The position numbers and the translations under genes are program-made. Shown here piece after piece: positions 33,910 to 47,400 of a stretch of 64,000 nucleotides of DNA. Numbering within the stretch: position 1 is the stretch's first letter; each line of letters begins with the position of its first letter. Source of the stretch: Labeo rohita. Lineage: Eukaryota > Chordata > Actinopteri > Cypriniformes > Cyprinidae. The DNA is taken from assembly GCF_022985175.1 (NCBI RefSeq), contig NC_066889.1:13445138-13509137 (forward strand), read 5' to 3'. The notes beneath the pieces are model-generated. The model had not been told where the DNA came from. It saw only the letters and a list, made by a program, of their open reading frames with translations, and made no database searches.

Positions 33910-36900
33910 GTGAGAGCGAGTCAGCCAGCAGGAAAGTGTGTGTGTGTTAGCTTACATGCTAAGTCCAGCTAGCCTTAATAGGCTTCATTCCCAACCCACC
34001 AAAACCCTGGAATTAATCACCTCATCTACAGGGGCCGACTTATCACGTCCCGTTCTTGGCAACATTTATACAACAACACACTAGCGCGGAGCGCCGTTAG
34101 CAGCCATTTCAACTGCGTTTCTAGCGACCCACGTTGCCAGTTGCGTTTCTAAATAGCTCAAATTCAGGCGAGTTAGCTTAGCTTAGCACGGGCTCAGAGA
34201 CGAAGGCTGCGATTTGGGCCTAAAGAGAACATCAGGGGGCAACGCCGTCGTCTGCTAGTTAGCCATCCCAAAATCATTTCACCGCGTTCAACCACTTGCC
34301 ACCCCGGCTGACGCCCTTTAAAGTCTCGCTCGCTACACGTCGCGTCTTCGTGACAGTCATTTTGAAGGATCTAGAAATGTCGCTAGCCGGGAGGCTAAGT
34401 GAATCTTGGTACGTAACTAAATATTAGCTGGAAATATTAGCTGTTTAGCAAAGCTTATCTGCGTGACGGTACCTCGACAGGCCTTTGCACGGTGTTGGTA
34501 AACTTATGCTCTGACTTGGATCTTGACATATGTGTCATTTGTGAGTGTAACTTAGATGCAAGATGTTACAACGTTTACATTAACCTGAGTGTCAGCACTA
34601 GCACTCGGGCTTAAGTAAATATATCTCCACTGCAGCTTCTGAAATTTCATGGGACGCAGATGTTAAAACGACGTGCTTTAAGTTTAGTTTTTTTCTTCCT
34701 CTGCTCTGTGTCAGAGGAGTAATCATTTGCCATTATGATAATGAAGTGTGGCGCTGGGTTTCAGGGCGACTTGTCATTCGGGTTTGTCGTCATACATCAA
34801 GATGCACCTGTTGGGTCCTGTAGATGTTTAATTCTCAATCCCCCTAAGGAAGTTTTTCTAAAACTGCAGCTACTTATAGAATTAAGAGTATACTTTTGTT
34901 TTATCCAAGATTTTGTCGCAGTCAAACGGGATTCACCTTTGTTGACACATGACAGGCGGTTTCCAGACAAGAACTGCATGATGAAAAATTAATGCACACT
35001 TGTAGGGGTGGGTGATTATGAGCAAAAGCAATCACAATATGAGTAATTTTGTTTTGTGATAACGTTATATCACGATATAGTTTTTGTATAAAATAATGTT
35101 TTGCGATTGCGATTATCAGTATTTTAGGTGGAAATAAAAATATGCTTAATTCCACTTTTGATATCACAAAAACAAATGTGACCCTGGACCCCAAAATCGG
35201 TCATAATGGTAAATTATGTGAAATTTGAGATTTATACTTCATCTGAAAGCTGAATAAATAAACTTTCTGTTGATGTATGGTTTGTTAGAACAAATGTTGT
35301 ACAAGACAATATTTGGCTGAGATATAACTATTTGAAAATCAATAATATTTAACCAATGAGAAAATCGCCTTTAAAGTTGTTCAAATTAAGTTCTTAGCAA
35401 TGCATGTTACTAAACAAAATTAAGTTTTGATATATTTACAGTAGGAATTTTACACAATATCTTCATGGAACGTGATCTTTACTTAATATCCTAATGATTT
35501 TTGGCGTAAAAGAAAAATGGATAATTTTGACCCATACAGTGTTTTTTTGGATATTGCTACATATATACCCATACTACTTTTTTTTGGTTTTGTGGTCCAG
35601 GGTCACACATACTAGCCTAACATAACTAAAACATTTTCAAACTGAAGGCAAGTAAATAGTCTGTTATAAAAAAAAAATAAAAAAAGAGCAACAGGACAAA
35701 TACAATAGATCAAAAAACACAAATGAAGTAAGTGTTTGATGTTTTTTAGGTTGCTTTGAAGCATGCAAATTCCAAATTAAGTTCTGTTCTTTTCAAAACA
35801 CATCTTTTTGTGAACAATTCATCCATCCGTCTTTATTTAATTAGTTTTGACCTCATAATATTTATTCTAAATGTCATAACCGGATCTTCCGGTGAAAACT
35901 GCAGGCTTGTCTCTGGTAACGTATACAGGACTTCTCCAATCATTAAGTCTGCTTAAACCCCGACCCTGCAAGATTTTGTTCATCTGATTCCACTTTTAAA
36001 TGTACAGTTAACAACCGATGCACAGAACCAGTCTCATCCTACAATTATTTTAATTTTTATGATCAGTTGGACTCAAATGTACATCATTAAATGGAAAAAA
36101 GGTCACTACTTCCATTTCATTGTGACTTTAATCTGTCAAGACTTATCACATATCATGCGATCTCTACCAAATTTCTGTTCGCTTGTCGTGTCATTCATTG
36201 TCCACTTCTGAACGTGCAGTCTAGTTTATAAAAGAAATAATGTTTTGTTAGTTGCAGATAAACCATAGGCCTTTTTAAAAGTAAATGACTAAAGTCAAAT
36301 TGAGTTCACGGGGGGGCCGACATGCTTGCAAACATGCGCTGTTGTATTTCAGAGCTGCATGTGATTTTCCCCCCCCCCATCCCCTCTGTCTGGAGTACAG
36401 GGGTGTGTCTGTTGCCTTTTATAACTTGTATTGGGTGCCCCCCCTTGTGTTGTTGGTATTTGTTTGGAATTCAGGGGGAGGGGAGTTAAAGTCGGTGGAG
36501 GTAGATGGGGATGATGACAGGCTCAGGTAGGACCCGCATTCCCACAAATTCCAGCATTCAGCATCCACTTCCTGTTAGGTCACCATGCGTCATGAGTCAG
36601 TCTGCCCTATGAACTTAAATTAGACTAAATATGTTTAGAAATGCAATTATGTTTATGAAAAACAAGTTATTTAACAGAGTATAGCTAAATCAGGATACTC
36701 AAACTGACCTAGACACTAAATCAAGTGATAAGTTGTTACATCCATGAAATTACACAGTGATTTAATGCATTTTTACACACACATTCTCTGCATTCTCTTT
36801 GCTTGTTTTAGTCCTGAATGGAATTCTGCAGTTGTTTGTAGTCATAAATTTGCATAGCCAGGTTTAGTGTTGTAGCTTATTTGTGTGTTACTTTAAATTG

Positions 36901-39900
36901 ACATTCCGACTTGTTATCCCAACATAGGCCTCTGTTGCAAGCTATATGCTTGGTTCTGGAAAACGTGGGAATATCAGGGAATTTCAAAAGTTTGAAAGTC
37001 ACGAAAATGAATGAAATGGAAAATTCTTTAGGTCAATATACATTTTGTAGTTGCACTCAGCTTCTGGGATGCCTCTATATGTCCTACATGTACAGGCGCA
37101 GAAGTGATATTCTGGGTTAATTCAGAGACTCTGTTAAATCAATATCAGAGTCAGACAAATGTCAGATGAAAAGAGCAGCATGCTTGTAGCAGACAATTGC
37201 CCTTTTCTGCCCTCGTGTCAAAATGCTTTTTCTTATGAGAATGGGAAAAAAAGCATTTAGCGTTAAAGTTTGTTACATTTACTAAGTTTGTCAGCGTTTA
37301 CTGAATCCCTCATCCTAACATCCTTTATACTGTAGAATTATTGCCTTAGCTTATTCTTAGCTTATAAAATAAACAGATTTTTCTTGCATGCCTTTGGCGT
37401 ATATGGTATTTTTCCATTACATATATTTAATCACCAACACACAATTCACATGACTGTGGCCTATGACACAGCATGTGTTTCCTAATTAATTGCATATTGC
37501 TGTCTGGAGAGGGAGTCAACTACATAGTCGCTACATGTTAACTCCCTGTCTTTGGGGAAAGCTAGATATAATCATAGCAACAAACCTGCCAATAGGGGCT
37601 GGCTGGTGTGGACAAAAATATTATCATGATTTTTTTTGTCATTAATTTGCGGTTAACAGGGAGCAAAATGCTTTCCACGTGTTTGTTAGGCCTTGATAAT
37701 GAATGTATACATTACTTTGTTCACAATTAAACTCCACAGAGAAAGATACCTTTAATTTTATAAACTTTATAAATTAAAACATGGATGAAAACATGTTGGT
37801 TGTATGATGTTTCTTAAAATATTATAAATATATTATTATTTACCTTTAGAAGTACATTTGAGTATAAAATAGTAATATATTTCTGTTATAATTTCTTTAA
37901 AGGAGAAGTCCACTTCCAAAACAAATATTCACATATAATGTACTCACCCCCTTGTCATCCAAGATGTTCATGTCTTTCTTTCTTCAGACGTAAAGAATTT
38001 GAGGAAAACATGTCATTTTTCTTCATATAATGGACTGATATGGTGCCCCGATTTTGAACTTCCAAAATGCAGTTTAAATGTGGCTTCAAACAATCCCAGA
38101 TGCGGTTGTAAACGATTCCAGCCGAGAAAGAAGGGTCTTATCTAGGGAAACGATCTGTTATTTTCATTTAAAAAAATACAATTTAAATAATTTTTAATCT
38201 CAAATGCTTGTCTTGCTTTTCTCTCCCTGAACTCTGTGTATTCTGACTCGAGACAGTTAAGGTATGTCAAAAAAACTCCAGTCGTATTTTCTGCCTCAAC
38301 TTCAAAATCATTTCAAAATCATCCTACATCGCTGCAGAAGTTCTTATTCAGTGTTTGCAACATGAACATGCAAAGAAGATCAAACACCCTTAACAAAAAA
38401 GGTAAAACAGTGATATAGGACGATTTTGAAGTTGAGGGAGAACATGAGATGGGAGTTTTTTGACATGCCCTAACTGTCATGAACCGGAACAAACACTGCC
38501 CAAGACAAGACGAGCGTTTGGTATTAAAAAGTATATATATTGTATTCTTTTTATTAAAATAACCGATCGTTATGACTAGATAAGACCCTTCTTTCTTGGC
38601 TGGGATCGTTTACAACCACATTTGGGGTCATTTGAAGCCGCATTTAAACTGCATTTTGGAAGTTTAAAATTGGGGCACCATATCAGTCCATTACTTGGAG
38701 GAAAATGCTGAAATGTTTTTCTCAAAAAACATAATTTCTTTACGACTGAAGAAAGAAAGACTTAAACATCTTGGATGACAAGGGGGTAAGTAAATTTTAG
38801 TTTAGTCTGTTGCTGTGAAGATCTGTGAGTTTCACTGTGTATTTAACAGTTTTTCCTCTAATGAAATGGTGCAAAGCTTGTGAAGTGACTGTCAGAGCAG
38901 CTCTGGAGATGAAGTTTAAGACCTCATACTTTGAGACAGCAGACACTGAAAAAACACTGAGCGTTAAATGTGTTTGAGTTTGTGTAGTAGATGGTACTGC
39001 GCCACTCATTCACATAGACACTCACAGAACATACAGAATTATTAGTGGCATGCACTGACTGGCTGTTTTTGCAATATGTCTCTGTCATAATTTCGTAAAG
39101 TTAAGCCGAATTTTTAATTAAGCGTGTTGTGGTGAAAATCTTTGCGTTTGTGTGTATTTAACCGTTTTTCCGCAAATGAAACGGCAAAAAGCTTATGAAG
39201 TGACTGTCAGAGCAGCTCTGGAGATGTTTTTTACGTTCTCATATTGAGACAGCAGACACTGAAAAAACACTGAGCATTACATGTGTTTGAGTTTGTGTAG
39301 TAGATGGTACTGCACCCCTCATTCCCACAGACGCACAGAACATGCTGACTTATTAGTGGGATGCACTGACTGGCTGTTGTCGCATTTATTTTTGCTGCTA
39401 GTTTAATTCAAATCAAGTAAAAATGTCCAGAGCTTGTCATCGATGTTGTCAGCCAGCCCTACCTGCCAATCCCTCTACCCCTCTAGTTTAGACCCTGTCT
39501 AGTGCAACATAGGTTCCCCGTGGCTGTTTAATATCATTTGACTATCACAAGACTTTGTGTATATGATCGTCTAAGTAGATTTTTGTCTTATTTTGAGTGT
39601 ATTTAAATGCAAGAATTAGTTTCTCTGGCTGTATAGGCAAATAAAGTGCTGAAAGATTTAAATGCAAAGTATGAGTTAAATTGGTTATTTTTCGCTTATT
39701 ATGTAAGTTTTAAGGTTTGAGGCTGTAGATGTAGCAACCATGCTGTGGCTTGAGAAGCAGCTTCTCTTTATGACATAAGTGAAAGCAGCACATATGTGTC
39801 TAGAGCAGGTTGTGTGCATAACATCATGATTAACTGATATTTTGTGGTTTCGTCTACTTATGCAGTTCTGTTTATTAATGATTCTTTATAAACTTCATGT

Positions 39901-42489
39901 TTCAGCCCTGCATGATTGTATATCACATATTAAATAATATTTGCGCAGTCTATCACAGCTCCAGCACTGTTCATTATTGCTCGATCTGATAAATTTAAAG
40001 TGATGCATCACGCTCATGTTGTTCCAAACCTTTATGGCTTTGTCTTCTGTGGATTGCGAAAGATGTTAAACAGGGTGTTCATGCCATTCTTTTTCATGCT
40101 CACAAAGTGAAAGGTGACCAGGGGCCATCAAGCTTTAAAAATTACAAAAACAAGCACCTTAAAAACATCAAAAATACCGTAAGAGTAGTCCATGTGACTC
40201 ACACACTATATTTACACTCTTTGTATGATAACTGACGGAAATTAATGTAATATGTGCCCATGGACCACAAAACCAGTCATAAGTAGCACAGGTATATTTG
40301 TAGCAAAAGCCAAAAATACATTGTATTGGTCAAATTATCGATTTTTCTTTTATATTAAAAATCTATATTAAGATCGTGTTCCATGAAGATATTTTGTAAA
40401 TTTCCTACCTTAAATATATCAAATTAATTTTTGATTAGTAATATGCATTGCTAAGAACTTGATTTGGACATATTCCGATTGTTTGTTTATTTTATTTTTT
40501 TTGCACCCTCAGATTTCAGATAATCAAATAGTTGTATCTTGGCCAAATATTGTTCTATCCTAACAAATCATACATCAACAGAAAGCTTATTTATTCAAAT
40601 AATATATAAGTCTCAATTTCAAAAAATTGACCCTTATGACTGGTTTTGTAGTCCAGGGTCACATATCATGTCCTTCAGCTCTCAAATATCAACTGTGGAC
40701 TTTTATTCGCGTGTATAGTCATATTTAAAATATATGCCTATTTATATTTCTCACAGCATAATCGGTTATGAGACTCCAAAGAACTGGTCTGGCATCTTTG
40801 ATGTTCAACATTTTGATGTGCTGTTTTTATATAAAGATCTGTTGCAGCAGAGATTATTAGTGAATAACTGCATGATTTTTTTGATTATAAGGTCCAAAGC
40901 CTTTGATTATACAACACAAGTCTAATTGTCTACTTCATGATTTGAAAAAAAAATAATAATATTTTTTTGTTGTGGGCTTGTCAGTGACTGGTCATCATTC
41001 ATTTTAGTTGGGTGGGAAAAGTTAAAAAATCTCCCCAAAAATCTGATGATTTTGGAGCAACATGTTAAATTAAAAAAAAAAAAAAAAAGACCAAATTTTT
41101 GGAGGGTGAACTTTTCCACATTTGATAGACCAATACATTGTTCAAACAATTGATCACATGTTCTGTGTTTATCTGAGCAGCATGTCCATACTTAATGTTA
41201 TCCTTTAGCTTTCCACCTTTACATGTGACCTAAAACACAAGCAAAAAATATGTTCTGTTATGTGTGTGAACCTACTGACCCTGGTCATATGTAGTGTAGC
41301 TGCATAATCGCCAGACCTTGCTGATTTGGACTTTACACACTGTATGCTGTTATTGTCAGAAGTCTACCTGCCAGGTTGTCTGTGTGCATGACTAAAGTTT
41401 CACCTCCAGAAAGCTGCAATGTATAGACCGCTATCATTTTTGTGTTTTCCTGGAAGATAAAAGCACTTGGTTTTTAAGGCCGTAGGAATTTGAGCCAGCT
41501 TTGTTGATTTCACCAAGTCATCCTATTGTTTTCATGTAAGTTTAGGGTTACCATCCCATAAACCTGTCTGCGGCCACCAGACATGTCGTCGTGTGTAATA
41601 AAGAAATTGTCCCTCCTCTCTCACTTCTTGCCTCTTGCTGTAAGCGTAGCGCTCGTAGTCTGTGTCTCAGCGCAGAGATGAGGTAATGAGAGTCACTTGT
41701 TTGGACGTAGCCTCTCGTCTCGCCCTCGCCTCTCTCTCTCTCGCGCGCGCGCGCTCACTCACACCCGAGACAGATGCTTCCCAGAGACCAGAGCACAACA
41801 ATTCCAGCCACGCCAGAGCCCTGCACATTCAAATGCTCCTGTATGCTTTTAATTACTCTTACTGCAGATGGGCTCTGCTTGACCACGCCCGGCCTCGCTG
41901 CCTTACTCACCCTGCTTTTTGGGTCAGCTCTTTTTGGCAGCCCTTCGTATTTATCTCTTCTGAATTTGTTTGACCCCTCCCAGTTTCTCGCTCTTGAAAC
42001 TTAAATACGCAGAAAGGGTAATCCCTTGACATAATTATAAGAACAACCAGAATAGTGTGTTTCTGGTGGTGGCCTCCTAGGTTTTGGCAGGAGTCAAGGT
42101 CTCATAAATTGTGTAGATTTTGTATAAATCGGGAACCGGTTCTTTCCCGTTTATTTTCGTTCTTTTCCACAAATGTGTCAAATGCGTGCATCCTTCCGCC
42201 AGTGTGGGTGGAAATATGGTACTAAAGTATGCAGAATTAGAGCTTTTGTCATGACGATCACGGCACATTTGTTTTCTGTTGGCTGTGTACGTCATTTTTC
42301 AGCATTTGTTTCATCAGCATGTATTTGTGGTATGGCATGCAGAAAACATACACTACCATTCAAAAGTCTCTTATGTTTTCCAGGTTGGCATTTATTTGTT
42401 TAGAAATTCAGTAAAAATTGGAAGTGTAATTTTGTGACTTTGTATGCATGTTTTCTCTAAAATGTAGTTTATTCCTGTGATGGCAAAGC

Positions 42490-42526
<37 letters not shown>

Positions 42527-44219
42527 TTTTAGCATCATTACTCCAATCTTTAGTGTTACATGATACTTCAGAATTCATTCCTAATAAGCAGATTTGGTGC
42601 TTTTTTTATGTTGGTAATAGTTGTTTTGCTTAATTTTTTTGGGGGGGGTTTTTAGAAAACTATATTAAATGCATTTTCTTCACAATTCTTTGTATACGCA
42701 ATTCAAAAGAACAGCATTTATTTAAATAACAGTACTTTTATAATATTTTACATTTCTTTTATGGTTGCAAAATAATGAACGGATTAAATGGTTAGTTCAC
42801 CCAAAAATTAAAATTCTGTTGTTAGTTACTCAGCCTCATGTGGTTCCAAAACCATAAGACCTTTGTTTATCTTTGGAACACAAATAACACAATATATAAC
42901 AAGATATTTTTGATGAAATCCGAGAACTTTCTGACCCTGTGTGGACTGCAATACAACTGACACGTTCAAGGCCCAGAAAGGTAGTAAGGACATCGATAAA
43001 GTAGTCCATGTGACATCAGTGGTCAGACTAATACTGAAGAGGAGAAATGATTGAATAAAGTTGTTATTTATGTTTTCTTTATGCACAAAAAGTGTTCTTG
43101 TAGCTTCATAAAATTAAGGTTGAACCACTGATGTCACATGGACTATTTAACAATGCCCTTACTACCTTTCTGGGCCTTGAATGTGTCAGTTGCGTTGCTG
43201 TCTATTCAGGGTCAGAAAGCTCTCGGATTTCATCAAAAATATCTTAATTTGTGATCCAAAGATGAACAAACATCTTACAGGTTTGGAACGATATGAGGGT
43301 GAGTAATTAAGACAGAGTTCTAATTTTTGTGTGACCTATCCCTTTAATTTCTTAAAAAAAAAAACAACTTTTTAACAGTAGTGTGCAATGAGTACACTAA
43401 GAATCGTGTCTTTGTGTCTAATTTTAACTGTTTCCTTTAAAATTTGAAATAGTCTCTTAATTTGACAACTTCATGAATGTACTGAGTAAGTTGTGTAAAT
43501 TTGCCTGTTTTTTCATTTTCAACTAAAAGAATCGTTAACAGAACTGTTAATGAACAAGAATCATTTATTTCTTTACAAGTCATTGTGCGGGAGTGCAGCG
43601 CAGATCAAATCCTCCTGCTGTGTGGGTGTGTTGGTACTCTAGAACTTTATCAACAGTTTGTACTGGCAATAGCAAACAGATTTTAGCTTAACGGAATTTG
43701 ATTGAAAGCATCATGTACGTCATATGCCTCCTGCTCTATTTACATGTAGCAAATGCTTTTTTGGCCTATTTGCATTTAAATATCAAAGTAATCCTTTTGG
43801 GTACATCAGGCATTGTTTGAGCACCCTCAGATGTCACGCTGGCTTTGAAGGCTTCTGTGGCTTACCACAGTACCAATTAAAGACTCATACAAGGTTACTC
43901 TGTGCTGTTTTATATGTATGTTATATACATTATCTGAAATAAGGATGACTTTTACTATTTGTTTTGACTGATTGCATGAAAGTTTTACATCAAAGCAAAG
44001 GACTTAAGTAAATCGTATAATATTGAGTACTTAATCTGTCTCTCTCATCAGTATTTAAATTATTATTATTAGGGCGGTGAACTTTATCTACCCTCATATG
44101 AGCAATGGCCAAAGTTCATGTAGCATTATATAAGCTCTGCGCAGATCTCAGTACAGACAGATATTGTTATAAAGATCAAAAATACACAGTAGTTATTTTA
44201 GCACATAAAAAATTTAATG

Positions 44220-44311
<92 letters not shown>

Positions 44312-44316
44312 TATAA

Positions 44317-44364
<48 letters not shown>

Positions 44365-44381
44365 TAAATATATAAATATAA

Positions 44382-44425
<44 letters not shown>

Positions 44426-47400
44426 CATACAGTAGTCAACATCTGAAGTGGATCAAAACTTTTCATCAAAGTTATTCTAATACCAATTCTTGTCTTAGGA
44501 CAACTTTGAACTCTTTTGATCCACTTCAAATGTTGACTACTATATATGTAAATCTTTAGCAGATTAATACTTTTATGCAGCACATATGCATTAAAATGGT
44601 TCAAAAGTGTCAGCAAAGACTTCTATAATGTTTTTATAATGGATTTTAAATGCTGTTCTTTTGAACTTCTAAATGTAAAGTTTCCTGAAAGAAAAAAAAT
44701 GTTTCCACAAAAATATTAAGCAATATTTTCCACATTTTTTGATCATGAAATGAGCATATCAGAATGATATATGAAATATTTCACTGTTATTGTTTGTTTG
44801 TTTTTTGTTTTTTTTGGTCAAATAAATGCAGGTTTGTGGCCAGATTTACTAAACTGGGCCACAAATCCCATAAAAATGCCAATGGGAGTGGAGTGATTAT
44901 TTCAGTAATGACTAACAATCTATCAAGAGCGAATAAATAGTGTAGGGTCGCAAACAAGCAGAGATTATGATAAACCTTGCGTAATTCATTAAAAATGTTG
45001 CGTCTGAAAGGGAAACTCCTACAAATGCATATGCAACAAGGTTAGGTGCAAAAATAACTGTCCACAGCTTTTCACTTCTAATTTTTCACTGCATGTCTTT
45101 AGTAAATCCTGACAGTAATTTTTTTTTTAAATGCTAAATGAGGGTTTGTGCTGGTTCAAGCTGTTAGTAAAACTGGCCCTTAGTGAGCTTTTGAAAGAGA
45201 CTTCTTTCGAAAAATCCATCCGACCCCAAACTTTTGAACCTGTGTGTGTCTTTCTCTGTCTGTGACCGTCATGAGATCTGAGTTCAATTTAGCCGAGTTA
45301 GACCTGGCTGAACTTTTGATGTCCTTCATATTACCAGTATTAGATTTGAAGGTTCACTGCTAGGAGGTGCTTTGACACTTAAGTCTGTATTTACATTATT
45401 CTTACTGGTAGTAATATCTTGTAGCATACTAAAATAGTAATTAAAAATAAGTGGAACAGTCATGGGTTTTAAGTTTGGGAATCCTTTACTTTTTTAAAAA
45501 AAAATTTCAGTATACCTGTACTGGTTTAGAAGATCATGCCAGTCTGGTTATACCAGGCTGTTAGCCATCACTGTGCTCCTGCCTATGCTAACAAGCAGCC
45601 CAGTTCCTCCCAGTAGCCCACAGCACTGGGCACCCTGCCTTGTGGGTGTTAAAGAAGGTGTGTGGAGGTCAAGGGCACAGGGAGAGAAGGAGGGGGGGGA
45701 CCCGCTGATCAGCTCATCTTAATGCTTACAGTAATTCCTCAAAGGCTCAGGGCCTAAATAGCACACAGCTCTTTCTCCCAGCTGCGTTTTAGAGGGGGGT
45801 GGGCCTAATGGCTGATGTGAACTTTGCAACTAGTGCCCTCATTTGTGTTAATTACCTGTTCATGTTCAAGGGGACACACCATGTGCTGCTGTTGTTATTG
45901 TTATACTGGCTTATGTAAAAAACACTGGAAAGTTTAACACGTAAAGGGATAGTTTAACCAAAAATGAAACTTCTATCATTAATTACTCACCCTCATGTCG
46001 TTCCAAACCTGTGATGCCTTTATTCATTTTCAGAAGACATTAAGATGTTTTTGATGAAATCTGTGAGCTTTCTGATGCTGTGTAGACAGCAATGCAACTG
46101 ACACATTCCAGACCTAGAAAGGTACTAAGGACGTTGCTAAAATAGTCAATGTTACAACAGTGGTTTCACTGTAATTTTATGATTATTATATGGCGCTGGT
46201 AGCCATATCACCGTTGCGCTATGTCCCAAGTTCGAGTCCTTGCTTGAGGACCTTTTCCGATCCCACCCCCTTTTTTCTTTCCCACTTTGTTTCCTGTCTG
46301 CTTTCCACTATCCTATCATAATAAACAGGCAAAAATTAAAAAAAGTTATTGATGAGTGCAACACCACGTCTCAAAATCCAAATAAAAACTAATGGATAGA
46401 ACACAGTCCCACCCCGAGCACCCTATTGGAATTGCTCAGATGATGCTTTTCCACAATTAATTGCATTTTTGAAAGCCTAATCATGCTCAAATTCATGAAA
46501 CTTTGCACACACACCAACAGTGGTAAAACATTTTTTTGCATCTGATCAGAAGTCAGTTTGGCAGAATGGCTTGATAGCGCCACCTATAAAATTTCAACAA
46601 AGTGCCCCTCGAGCTGTTTCACATACATGTTTGAAATTCGGTACACGCGTAACACACCAGTACCTACAAAAAGTCCCCCGTTACAAAGTCCGAAACCCAA
46701 CAGGAAATCTGTTATTTTGAATTTTCTCTACAAGTTTTGTGCCGTTTTTGCCATTTTCAGGTATTGTATTTAAACAAACTCCTCCTACAGATTTAAACAG
46801 ATCAACACCAGAATTGGTAAAGTTTTCTGAAGGTTTTTTTTTTTTTTTTTTTAATTCAGGCATATGATTTCCAATCTACCTCAAACTTCACATGTTTGAT
46901 AAGAGTCCTGTCCTGAACACATGCCCATGTTGGCTACAGGATGTGTCATGCCTTGCACTTACTCAAACGTACCATGTTCAATCTGCACCAAACTTCATAT
47001 GTTTGATCAAAGTGCTGGCCTGAGGACTTCTACATGGCAATATCTAATTATGGTCATAGTACCACCACCTGGTAGCAGGAAGATTGACGCATATAAATGA
47101 CTTTGAATGCTTGCAGCTTTAAAGAATGCTTGTTTGAGGGGTTATAGGATCCTCACATCTCTGGTTTACAAGAGTACAATGGCATATTATCAGTCATAAA
47201 TTGCGGAGAGAAATAGCGGAGACACCAGACAAAACTAGGCATTTCATGTGTCGAACACCAATACTGGCACACACTATTAAATTAAATGTGCTGCTGTATG
47301 CAAACCCTCAGCTGTTGCATCAAAACTGAAGTATATATATTTTTCTTGAGCTTTGCAGTCGCTCTAGCCTCAGCTGCTACTACGGGTGACATGCCTCATC

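Noticed and set aside
44105..44616. Open frames of up to 146 codons around 44.2-44.6 kb
   Set aside because: They are translations of the (TA)n tract (I-Y-I-Y) and have no biological meaning as protein.
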